Shown piece by piece: positions 1 through 5,710 of a DNA stretch of 5,710 bases (its first letter is position 1; every line of letters starts with the position of its first letter). Made by a program: the position numbers and the translations under genes. Under the pieces are notes generated by a model. It made no database searches, had not been told where the DNA came from, and worked only from the letters and a program-made list of their open reading frames with translations. Source of the stretch: CAZMRQ01 sp964568795 (GTDB taxonomy: Bacteria; Pseudomonadota; Gammaproteobacteria; Comchoanobacterales; Comchoanobacteraceae); the NCBI GenBank assembly GCA_964568795.1, contig CAZMRQ010000062.1, positions 1-5,710 of the forward strand. The letters are read 5' to 3'.

Positions 1-608
1 TCTTTGGGTAGAGCAGTCAAAAACAGTGCAAGAGTATCTGAGGTACGTCCCTCATGTACCCAGATCAGGTGGCCCTGCTCAAGGTCATAGACTACTGTCA
101 TATAGTCATGCCCCTTGGCTCTGGCTACCTCATCCACACCAATCCATTTCAATCCAGTGAGTGCCTCCGGGCAGAGCGCTGGAAGTGTCTCAGTCAGATA
201 GGTCTTATCCATGTTCTTGACAGTCTCCCAGCGAATACCCAGATGAAGGGAGACTGCTTGAATGCTCATGTGACGGCATAGCCCACTGACCAAGTGACAG
301 AAGCGTTTGGTGTAACGCTGATACGGATCCACAAAGGAGAGAGACTCCATGCGCCTCTGATTCTTCCCGATATGGACTTGTACCTGCTCAATCTCCAGAA
401 AACAGGGTCGGCCAAGCCAGGGGAGATCACGGATCCGGCGGGGGACATAGCGATTGATAGTACCCTTCTTGCCAGTGACTGGATCAATCGGCTTGTACCG
501 GCGATCTCTTCTGTATTCAACAAGAATGCCTCCATCCTCAGTTTCACGAATTTGGTTGACACACTGGCCCGAAAGACCCACGATTCTTGCAGGGATGATG
601 GCACTCAT
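1..608 (-). CDS. ISL3-family transposase, N-terminal part (runs off left edge)
   Basis: This is a DDE transposase that cuts and joins the ends of its own insertion sequence. The frame is open from 608 to the edge, giving 202 visible residues, roughly half of a typical ISL3 transposase. Visible landmarks are the RRIRDLPWLGRP block at about residues 57-68, a helix-turn-helix-like stretch at 112-133 (MSIQAVSLHLGI), and IGVDEVARAKG at 156-166, where Asp159 is the likely first catalytic acid; the other catalytic residues lie outside. The ATG at 608 is chosen because GGAGAAGGAA sits just before it, a good ribosome binding site; in-frame ATGs at 620 and 626 are alternatives. The N-terminal cysteine pairs that form the zinc finger in many family members are not evident. 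The gene reads in the same direction as the polysaccharide genes. Nothing visible disables it, but completeness cannot be judged. Confidence 0.88.
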   Translation of the reverse strand, partial: MSAIIPARIVGLSGQCVNQIRETEDGGILVEYRRDRRYKPIDPVTGKKGTINRYVPRRIRDLPWLGRPCFLEIEQVQVHIGKNQRRMESLSFVDPYQRYTKRFCHLVSGLCRHMSIQAVSLHLGIRWETVKNMDKTYLTETLPALCPEALTGLKWIGVDEVARAKGHDYMTVVYDLEQGHLIWVHEGRTSDTLALFLTALPK

Positions 609-640
609 TTCCTTCTCCATGTTCATTAGTCGGCAAAACC

Positions 641-669
641 AATGTAATCATAGAGTTGAATTGTGTCAT
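641..669 (-). promoter_or_regulatory. Possible sigma-70 promoter of the transposase
   Basis: On the minus strand ATGACA at 669-664 (one mismatch to TTGACA) is followed after 17 bp by TACATT at 646-641 (two mismatches to TATAAT). It lies between the inferred IS end and the transposase start, where such a promoter is expected. A start near 634 would leave a leader of about 25 nt before the ATG at 608. The match is modest and could be chance. Confidence 0.3.
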
Positions 670-690
670 CATCTCTTTTTTCACGCATTT

Positions 691-705
691 AAGCGGAGAA
701 GAGCC
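691..705 (-). repeat. Candidate terminal inverted repeat of the IS (single end seen)
   Basis: Read inward on the minus strand this is GGCTCTTCTCCGCTT. It has the GG start and pyrimidine-rich body common at ISL3-family ends and lies a plausible distance upstream of the transposase. Only one end is visible, so the inverted partner cannot be checked and the inner limit is arbitrary. Confidence 0.5.
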
Positions 706-732
706 TCGATATTGGTACAAAAGCTCCAGATA

Positions 733-1782
733 TCAAGGTGATACTGATAGTTGTTCGCTGAGGCTAGTCCATGCAGATAATGCATCATCTACAGAGATAT
801 CCTTAACATCAAGGCTTATTTTCTGTATAAGTTGGTATGGCACCTTCCAGGGATGCCAAACAACAGGATCTGAGTTTCCAAAAAAACAAAGTATAGGTTT
901 GTTAAGTGCGGCAGCAATATGCATTGCTCCTCCGTCACTACAGATTATACAGTCTATGAGGTTCATCCCGGTAATTAGTTGGTCTAGGTTATGAGTGGGA
1001 TAAGCTGTAATAGGCAGTTTTTGTGTTAATGCGAGTAATTGTTCAGCATGTTGATCATCTCCGGGGTGTGTTGGGTTGTCAGCAGAACCTGGTGACCAGA
1101 AGAGGATAAATTTTTTGACAGTGCCTTTTAAAAAGAGCCTGCTCATTAAGTTTGAAAAGTTTTCAATAGGCCAGCGCTGTGACTCTTTTCTTGAGCTAAT
1201 ATGAATACCAACAACCCCAGCATTGGTGTACTCTTTGTTATTAGAAATTTTAGTTGATTGTTCGTTTAGAACAAGTGGCCCAGGCTTTGTGCGAATGCCT
1301 AAAGCTGTAGCTAGATAGTGCAATTCATCAACAAAATGCATAGTTCCTGAGAATGAGTTGTCAACAAGATAATCAATAGCATGAGAGATCTTTGGGTTGA
1401 TACTGTTTGAGAACGCAAGTATCTTCCTTGGGCTGGCAATACGGGCTAACCTATAATCTCTTATTGGGTTTTTTGTTGCAGTAAGTATTGTGAGGTCATA
1501 TCTGGCTCTTCTTATTGCCATGAACATTGATAATTTACCAAGATACACGGAGAGTAGGCTGTGGTTTTTCCTGTGCTTTGCTTTCGTATAAACAAGGATA
1601 TTACTGATGTCCTTGTTATTTGTAATGATCGGGGCATTATAGGAATTAACAAGAACATCAATTGTTGCTGAGGGATATTGTTGTCGAATAGAATGGATCA
1701 GTGGTGTAGAGAGAAGCAGGTCACCAATATTATCGCGTCTGATGATCAGTATCTTTGCATATTTTGTTAGTTCAATATTCAT
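733..1782 (-). CDS. Glycosyltransferase family 9 (heptosyltransferase-like)
   Basis: This 349-residue protein has the GT9 fold typical of LPS heptosyltransferases, which move a sugar from a nucleotide donor (ADP-heptose in the best-known members) to a lipid-linked acceptor at the inner face of the cytoplasmic membrane. The N-terminal acceptor-domain signature RRDNIGDLLLSTPLI is at about residues 15-29. HISSRKESQRWP (194-205) matches the start of the C-terminal donor domain, and CSDGGAMHIAAALNKPILCFFG (281-302) is the nucleotide-sugar loop, close to the family pattern S-D-T-G-x-M-H-x-A. Length is normal, with no signal peptide or membrane segment. Its ATG overlaps the TGA of the upstream glycosyltransferase by 4 bp (ATGA) and there is no clear ribosome binding site, so translation is probably coupled. 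It is the last polysaccharide gene before the insertion sequence. GT9 members in O-antigen clusters need not use heptose, so the exact sugar is unknown. Confidence 0.9.
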   Translation of the reverse strand: MNIELTKYAKILIIRRDNIGDLLLSTPLIHSIRQQYPSATIDVLVNSYNAPIITNNKDISNILVYTKAKHRKNHSLLSVYLGKLSMFMAIRRARYDLTILTATKNPIRDYRLARIASPRKILAFSNSINPKISHAIDYLVDNSFSGTMHFVDELHYLATALGIRTKPGPLVLNEQSTKISNNKEYTNAGVVGIHISSRKESQRWPIENFSNLMSRLFLKGTVKKFILFWSPGSADNPTHPGDDQHAEQLLALTQKLPITAYPTHNLDQLITGMNLIDCIICSDGGAMHIAAALNKPILCFFGNSDPVVWHPWKVPYQLIQKISLDVKDISVDDALSAWTSLSEQLSVSP

Positions 1783-2915
1783 TGTTGAATGAAAGGTTTT
1801 AATGCGATATTGAGACGTTCAGTGAATGCCTGTATTGAGAACTTATTTAGATGACTTTCTCTTTGGCATTCGTTTAATATCATCTTTCTGTTTACTATTC
1901 CAGTTAGTAGTTTCATAAAATCAGCGCCGCCATCTTTTCTTGGGTCTTTATAAAGCCATCCAGTAACTCCATGAGATACTGTCTCAGTAAATGGCGGACT
2001 ATCTACAGCAATAACTGGGGTGCCGAGTTGCTGAGCTTCGATCAAGTTGAGGCCAAGAGCTTCTCTTTCTGGAAGACCGGATAGTACATAATCCACGTTT
2101 TTATATACTGATCTAATGTCATTCTGATGCCCCCAAAATCTAACCCTGTTACTGATAGGCTTCAGTGCTTTTTTTATGTCACGAACTTGTGCAAATCCCC
2201 CTGATCCAAAAATTTCAATACGAACTTTCGGAAATACTGAGATAATTGGAGAAAGGTACATAAATAACTCAGGAAATTTTTTTATTGGTGCCAGTCGAGA
2301 GACAATAGCGATAGTAGTGCATTGATCCACAGGGTGGAACGTATGAGATAGCCTAAAATGTGACCAGTATTTCTCTGTCCATCCAAGAAAACGGTCACGA
2401 AATTTCCTCTGATCCCAGTCATACTCTGAGCGTTTGATAATCTCTGTAGATGTGATGTTGTCGATTCTAGAGATTTCACCTATACCAAGAAGCGGAGTAT
2501 GCCATGGTTTTATACCTTTAGCTATTAGGCTGTTATTGACATGTTCGGATACGCCAATGATCATTTTATAGCCATCAAAATCTGATCTATTTCCAGTAAA
2601 AGGCATGTGAACAATTGATATCATCGGATTGTTTTTCTGGATCAAAGATGAATATTTTTTTTCTAGTGGAGCATGAGTGATTATGAGAATTCCTTTTGGA
2701 ATTTTATGTATAATTTCTTCTAATGACGAAACTTTTATTTGTCTTGAGTTGTTAGGAAGAGTAAGTAATTCCCAGTAATCAGCGTTCTTATGTGTGAAGA
2801 TGATATTAGGAATCGTCAGGTTAGAAAGAGATCGTGTAATAAATTGTGCATAGACCTCTCCGCCACCAAAATAACGATGAAGTTTTATTTGTGCAACTAA
2901 AGGAGGGCCAGACAT
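1779..2915 (-). CDS. Glycosyltransferase family 4 (GT-B fold)
   Basis: This 378-residue cytoplasmic enzyme is predicted to transfer a sugar from a nucleotide donor to a growing glycan, probably with retention of configuration as in GT4. The N-terminal glycine loop YFGGGEVYAQF (15-25) is the acceptor-side signature. VSRLAPIKKFPEL (205-217) opens the C-terminal donor domain; IEIFGSG (233-239) and RVRFWGHQNDI (257-267) follow, and LPEREALGLNLIEAQQLGTPVIA (281-303) contains the E-x7-E motif (Glu285 and Glu293) that contacts the donor nucleotide sugar. The middle, about residues 140-200, is less typical. The start follows the upstream gene by 33 bp without an obvious ribosome binding site, and no better start is seen because the GGGE loop needs nearly the whole N terminus. 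It overlaps the GT9 gene by ATGA. An A8 run (positions 2655-2662) and an A7 run (2277-2283) on the coding strand are possible slippage points. The sugar specificity is unknown. Confidence 0.88.
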   Translation of the reverse strand: MSGPPLVAQIKLHRYFGGGEVYAQFITRSLSNLTIPNIIFTHKNADYWELLTLPNNSRQIKVSSLEEIIHKIPKGILIITHAPLEKKYSSLIQKNNPMISIVHMPFTGNRSDFDGYKMIIGVSEHVNNSLIAKGIKPWHTPLLGIGEISRIDNITSTEIIKRSEYDWDQRKFRDRFLGWTEKYWSHFRLSHTFHPVDQCTTIAIVSRLAPIKKFPELFMYLSPIISVFPKVRIEIFGSGGFAQVRDIKKALKPISNRVRFWGHQNDIRSVYKNVDYVLSGLPEREALGLNLIEAQQLGTPVIAVDSPPFTETVSHGVTGWLYKDPRKDGGADFMKLLTGIVNRKMILNECQRESHLNKFSIQAFTERLNIALKPFIQQ

Positions 2916-2948
2916 TACAATTTAGATACAGTATGAATTAAACCAAAT

Positions 2949-4967
2949 TTAAATTTTTGTTGCAGACAAAAAGAGCGCCTTGTGTGGATAGTAATGAAGT
3001 TTTCTTGCAAGAAGATTTCGAAAATAATATTTAATATCTTTTGTTTTACTGGGGTTTAGTGATAGGTTGTCAATAGATATCTCATTAACAGTGTATCCAC
3101 TAGTTTCTACAATTTTCCTAAGAGAGTAAGGTGTGAAATGGATAAGGTGAACTTCAGAAAAAGTTTTTTCATATGGTACAGGGGGGATGAGGTGCAGGAG
3201 TTTTTTTGCGTATGACGAAAACCATAGGCTTGGTTTAAATGTTATTCTGTGCAGGCTGTTGTTAGGGACTGCGATTATCAAATGGCCGCCTTTTTTAATT
3301 TTTGTATTTAAGTATTGCAGTGTTTTTCCCGGAAATAGAAGATGTTCAAATACATGCCACATGGTTATTCCGTCAAATGAATTGTCTTCTAGTGGGATAT
3401 TTCCAACTTCACCTTTGATATGGCTTATTCCATATAGTAATGATGCTTTACTGATTGCTTCATCCGATATTTCAGTTGTCGTGACACTTAGTCCATGCTG
3501 CATCAACATATACGCTTGTGTCCCGATCCCGGCACCAATATCGAGTATTTTTCCATGAGGAATATAGTTAAGAACTCGATCACATCTTCTTTTCCACATT
3601 TCATTCCACTTTCTGTCAGGCTTAAAATCAGAATAATATCCCCCTTCATTATAGTTTTCATTAATAAAGTCACTAGTGGGGCGTGGGTTTGTAAAGATTA
3701 GGCTGCATGCATTACAAACATATAGTTCATTGGTCTCGGAAATTTCTTTTATTTTATTGCGCGAGCACCCAGGGCATTGTGACAAAAACTCTTGGTCTTT
3801 TGTAGTTACGTGCTCGTCGTTATTTAGAGAAAAAATATTATTTGCATGTGCTATATATTGCCGTGCAATAATTTTATGATCAAATCTTTGTATCATATCA
3901 TCGGTGATGGGGGGGTATTTTGAGAGTGCTTTTGATATATTTTCCGCTAATGCGTTACTGTCATCAGGTGGAGATAAAAATTCTGAAAGATTTCCAGTTA
4001 ATATTTCAGCAGGTCCGGTTGGACAGTTTGTGCTCACAATAGGTGTCCCTATAATCAACGACTCAATCAGAACGGTCGGCAGCCCTTCGCTATCAGATGA
4101 CATTACGAAAAGGTCTGCGTTCTTTATCAATGGATATGGATTATGATCAAATTTATGAAAAAATATTCTGTTGCTCAGGTTTAGGTTGTCTACTTTATTA
4201 TTTATTTCATTAAAATAAATATTATCATCATCGTCATATGGATCGCCTACAAGTATCAAGATCTGAGAAGGGTTTGCTGTATTGTATGCATCAATTAATA
4301 GATCTTGCCTCTTTCTTTTGGTGATTCGTGCAATATAGATTATATATGGTTTTTTCGGTAGATGTACCGTTTCACTGGCTGATGTGCGGATATAGTCAAA
4401 GTTAAAGGGGTTATATATTGTTTTTATTGTGCGCGGCCGTACTTTTACTTGTTCAACTATATCATCTTGTAATGCGTCTGATACTGTAACTATGTCTCTG
4501 CTATTATAGATTGATTTGAATTTGTGAGTGTATCTCAGTTTTCGATAACTGTATTTTCTATTATTTCTGGGGCCAATTTTATTGTTTAGGTATATTCGCA
4601 TTGAATTTCTATAGCGTATTATTGTATTAGGCAACATACTAATGCGGGAGATGCGGTCCATATTCTCAGAGCTGCTAATAAAGAATGCAAATTCATCACC
4701 TTGGCCTGATTCGATACGACTGATTGATAACCTAAGAAGTCTAGCAAGTGCAATTTTGTTTATAAACTTTATGTGGAAAATATCTTCTTCAGCGCTAATG
4801 AAGTGCAGTTTTTTGCGAGGAACATCGATTAACTGGTGTTGCTGCTTATTGTTAAGAACAAAAATATAAGGATCATGTCCGATACTATAGAAAGCATCAA
4901 AGAGGTTTAAGGTTACTCGCTCAGCACCTCCACCTATCATTGTATCTATTAGAAGACCGATTTTCAT
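2949..4967 (-). CDS. Bifunctional GT4 glycosyltransferase / SAM-dependent methyltransferase fusion
   Basis: This 672-residue protein joins two enzymes. Residues 1-380 are a GT4 glycosyltransferase: GGGAERV (12-18) is the N-terminal glycine loop, YIARITKRKRQDLL (211-224) opens the donor domain, and SEGLPTVLIESLIIGTPIV (293-311) holds the E-x7-E motif (Glu294, Glu302). After a polar linker (about 381-395) comes a zinc ribbon, CPGC (398-401) and CNAC (418-421), then a class I methyltransferase: ILDIGAGIGT (474-483) is the SAM-binding motif I, Glu499 after TTT is the likely ribose-binding acid, and NSFDGITMWHVFEHL (529-543) is the motif II region. The zinc-ribbon plus Methyltransf_23-like layout is common in free-standing methyltransferases of polysaccharide clusters. 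The protein probably adds a sugar and methylates it or a neighbour; this is inference. The start is set by an in-frame TAG 27 bp upstream; no good ribosome binding site is visible. A C7 tract near codons 351-353 could slip and remove the methyltransferase half. Confidence 0.9.
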   Translation of the reverse strand: MKIGLLIDTMIGGGAERVTLNLFDAFYSIGHDPYIFVLNNKQQHQLIDVPRKKLHFISAEEDIFHIKFINKIALARLLRLSISRIESGQGDEFAFFISSSENMDRISRISMLPNTIIRYRNSMRIYLNNKIGPRNNRKYSYRKLRYTHKFKSIYNSRDIVTVSDALQDDIVEQVKVRPRTIKTIYNPFNFDYIRTSASETVHLPKKPYIIYIARITKRKRQDLLIDAYNTANPSQILILVGDPYDDDDNIYFNEINNKVDNLNLSNRIFFHKFDHNPYPLIKNADLFVMSSDSEGLPTVLIESLIIGTPIVSTNCPTGPAEILTGNLSEFLSPPDDSNALAENISKALSKYPPITDDMIQRFDHKIIARQYIAHANNIFSLNNDEHVTTKDQEFLSQCPGCSRNKIKEISETNELYVCNACSLIFTNPRPTSDFINENYNEGGYYSDFKPDRKWNEMWKRRCDRVLNYIPHGKILDIGAGIGTQAYMLMQHGLSVTTTEISDEAISKASLLYGISHIKGEVGNIPLEDNSFDGITMWHVFEHLLFPGKTLQYLNTKIKKGGHLIIAVPNNSLHRITFKPSLWFSSYAKKLLHLIPPVPYEKTFSEVHLIHFTPYSLRKIVETSGYTVNEISIDNLSLNPSKTKDIKYYFRNLLARKLHYYPHKALFLSATKI
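3909..3915 (-). repeat. Seven-C homopolymer inside the fusion gene
   Basis: The coding strand has CCCCCCC spanning the end of Tyr351 and Pro352-Pro353 near the end of the GT4 domain. Losing one C gives a TGA after six altered or shared codons (about 357 residues), and gaining one C gives a TGA after six codons (about 356 residues). Either slip keeps most of the GT4 domain and loses the methyltransferase. In the minus-one case the TGA overlaps the native in-frame ATG of Met358 as ATGA. Whether slippage happens is not known. Confidence 0.6.
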
Positions 4968-4995
4968 AATGCAATATATTGTGTAAGATTTAAGC

Positions 4996-5051
4996 TATTG
5001 GTATTGGTATTGGTATTGGTATTGGTATTGGTATTGGTATTGGTATTGGTA
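4996..5051. repeat. Hexamer tandem repeat (TATTGG)9, perfect
   Basis: Nine perfect head-to-tail copies of TATTGG are followed by a partial TA, 56 bp in all. The coding strand reads CCAATA/TACCAA. The array ends 28 bp before the ATG of the GT4-methyltransferase gene. The unit is six bases, so a change in copy number shifts distance by 6 bp but never changes reading frame. Perfect identity between copies suggests recent expansion by slipped replication. There are no spacers, so it is not a CRISPR array. Confidence 0.95.
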
Positions 5052-5068
5052 GAAGGTAACTAGGCTGC

Positions 5069-5215
5069 TCATCGAAGCATTAACAAAATCAATATCTTCG
5101 TCGGCCAAGTACTCAAGATGCCCGTATACCTTCCATTTTCTAACTTGAATGACTCTTTGTTCTCTATGTTATCAGTTGATATGGATATTAATCGCTTCAT
5201 AAATAATGGCATCAT
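5069..5215 (-). CDS. Possible 48-residue small ORF, unrecognised
   Basis: The ORF starts MMPLFMKRLISIST and ends ILILLMLR before TGA. Its ATG is 13 bp after the methyltransferase stop, and GGAAG sits six bases before the ATG, a weak ribosome binding site. The C-terminal end is hydrophobic but too short for a clear membrane segment. I recognise no family. A competing open frame on the same strand overlaps it, so chance is the more likely explanation. Confidence 0.15.
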   Translation of the reverse strand: MMPLFMKRLISISTDNIENKESFKLENGRYTGILSTWPTKILILLMLR

Positions 5216-5228
5216 TTTTATCTTCCGG

Positions 5229-5710
5229 TTATTTTTTGATAATAAGTGATTTTATTTGTTTTTTTACCGCCCTTCTGAAAAATTTAAAAGATCCTTTTAT
5301 TGTGTGTACTTCTAATTGAGTTCTGAGAAATAATTCTGGGTGCACCATATTAATGGCATTGTTAGGGAACCACTCCATGCACATAGTTGGAATATTGAGC
5401 CTATGTTCAGCCTCTTTGTTAACGTAGAGTACAATATTTTGTTTGTAATAATATGGTATCTCGTCGTTGTTCCAGATAGCTGGTTTTATTATATCTATTG
5501 CGCGGTATCCGTATGCTTCAAACATATCGCTCCAGTATGACTGCCACTGTTCGTTGATGTGATTGCTGCCACCTTGGAACGGTATAGCAGCTGAAAATAT
5601 GATCATATCACTATGGGTGATAATGTTCTTCACAAAAATAGATGCATTTTTTTGTGATATATGTTCTGCAACTTCAAGAGAGATAGCAAGGTCGAATCTC
5701 TTGTTTAGAT
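5229..5710 (-). CDS. Class I SAM-dependent methyltransferase, C-terminal part (runs off right edge)
   Basis: The frame is open from the right edge to TAA at 5229, giving 159 visible residues; the start and the SAM-binding glycine loop lie outside. The visible part begins NKRFDLAISLEVAEHI (residues 2-17), the post-motif region with the F-D-L and E-V-x-E-H pattern typical of Methyltransf_11/23-type enzymes. It continues with FSAAIPFQGGSNHINEQW (about 39-56) and a tyrosine-rich stretch before KQNIVLYV (about 90-97), matching a methyltransferase group often found in capsule and O-antigen clusters. The GTG at 5633 is internal and would cut the motif off, so it is not the start. The C terminus is lysine-rich and may be a tail. 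The likely role is methylating a sugar or glycan intermediate in the cytoplasm; the substrate is unknown. It is upstream of, and in the same direction as, the glycosyltransferase genes. Confidence 0.85.
   Translation of the reverse strand, partial: LNKRFDLAISLEVAEHISQKNASIFVKNIITHSDMIIFSAAIPFQGGSNHINEQWQSYWSDMFEAYGYRAIDIIKPAIWNNDEIPYYYKQNIVLYVNKEAEHRLNIPTMCMEWFPNNAINMVHPELFLRTQLEVHTIKGSFKFFRRAVKKQIKSLIIKK

Larger units (their letters stand above)
1..705 (-). mobile_element. ISL3-family insertion sequence, transposase-start end only (partial)
   Basis: The element is recognised from its transposase, which begins near 608 and runs off the left edge. The outer end on the gene-start side is placed at about 705, because the minus strand from there reads GGCTCTTCTCCGC, and ISL3-family terminal repeats commonly begin with GG followed by a CTCTT-like stretch. 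This gives a leader of about 97 bp before the transposase, a usual size. The other end and its inverted repeat are outside the window, so the boundary is inferred rather than proven. ISL3 elements usually duplicate 8 bp of target; the candidate here is TCGATATT at 706-713, whose partner copy would lie beyond the left edge. The element is richer in G+C than the genes to its right, which fits a separate origin. Confidence 0.7.
4968..5228. other. 261-bp intergenic gap with hexamer array
   Basis: This is the only sizeable gap between the polysaccharide genes, whose other junctions are 33 bp and minus 4 bp. It holds the hexamer array at 4996-5051, a doubtful 48-codon ORF at 5069-5215, and an open stretch in the frame of the fusion gene at 4995-5168. 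No strong hairpin with a T run is seen, so I find no terminator after the methyltransferase gene. No good sigma-70 promoter is seen ahead of the fusion gene. The gap may be a decayed coding segment or a leader. Confidence 0.6.

Noticed and set aside
266..604. A 112-codon open frame on the minus strand within the insertion sequence
   Set aside because: It overlaps the ISL3 transposase in another frame. The transposase frame contains the recognisable RRIRDLP and IGVDE motifs and is open to the edge, so this frame is a shadow.
706..735. Rho-independent terminator after the GT9 gene
   Set aside because: I see no GC-rich hairpin followed by a T run on the minus strand in the 28 bp between the stop codon and the insertion sequence.
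54..994. Several plus-strand open frames (54-281, 294-629, 454-741, 656-994)
   Set aside because: All lie opposite the transposase or the GT9 gene, show no recognisable motifs and lack convincing ribosome binding sites.
3187..4869. Plus-strand open frames of 67-123 codons opposite the fusion gene
   Set aside because: They are antisense shadows of a gene with clear domain motifs; their translations are low in recognisable structure.
4974..5002. Sigma-70 promoter just before the fusion gene, using TATATT at 4979-4974
   Set aside because: Transcription would start almost at the ATG and the matching -35 position (ACCAAT, within the repeat) is poor.
4996..5051. CRISPR array
   Set aside because: The hexamer copies are directly adjacent with no spacers, so this is a simple tandem repeat.
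5631..5633. GTG as the start of the methyltransferase at the right edge
   Set aside because: The frame is open upstream to the edge and contains the FDLAISLEVAEHI methyltransferase motif, so the GTG is an internal Val codon.

Overview
The window looks like part of a surface-polysaccharide gene cluster (O-antigen, capsule or LPS outer core) of a Gram-negative bacterium, interrupted or bounded on its left by an insertion sequence. All recognisable genes lie on the minus strand, so transcription runs from right to left. The polysaccharide genes are A+T-rich, as such clusters often are, while the insertion sequence is visibly richer in G+C. A GT9 (heptosyltransferase-fold) enzyme points to an LPS-bearing proteobacterium, most likely a gammaproteobacterium. 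Genus cannot be told from the sequence.

Layout, in order of transcription. (1) At 5710-5229 is the C-terminal 159 residues of a class I SAM-dependent methyltransferase whose start is outside the window. (2) At 5228-4968 is a 261-bp gap, the only long one, holding nine copies of a hexamer (TATTGG, or CCAATA on the coding strand) and one doubtful small ORF. (3) At 4967-2949 is a 672-residue fusion of a GT4 glycosyltransferase with a zinc-ribbon SAM methyltransferase. (4) After 33 bp, at 2915-1779, is a second GT4-type glycosyltransferase. (5) It overlaps by ATGA a GT9 glycosyltransferase at 1782-733. (6) About 28 bp beyond the GT9 stop begins an ISL3-family insertion sequence, with the N-terminal 202 residues of its transposase running off the left edge. 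This transposase is open through to the edge, so it is a partial gene.

The polysaccharide genes probably act together: cytoplasmic glycosyltransferases assemble a repeat unit or oligosaccharide on a carrier while two methyltransferases modify a sugar or the growing chain. Donor and acceptor sugars cannot be read from the sequence.

The points most worth a second look are the GT4-methyltransferase fusion, a seven-C tract inside it where a one-base slip either way would stop translation at once and remove the methyltransferase half, and the hexamer array upstream, which in the frame of the fusion gene reads as (Tyr-Gln)9 before an amber stop.
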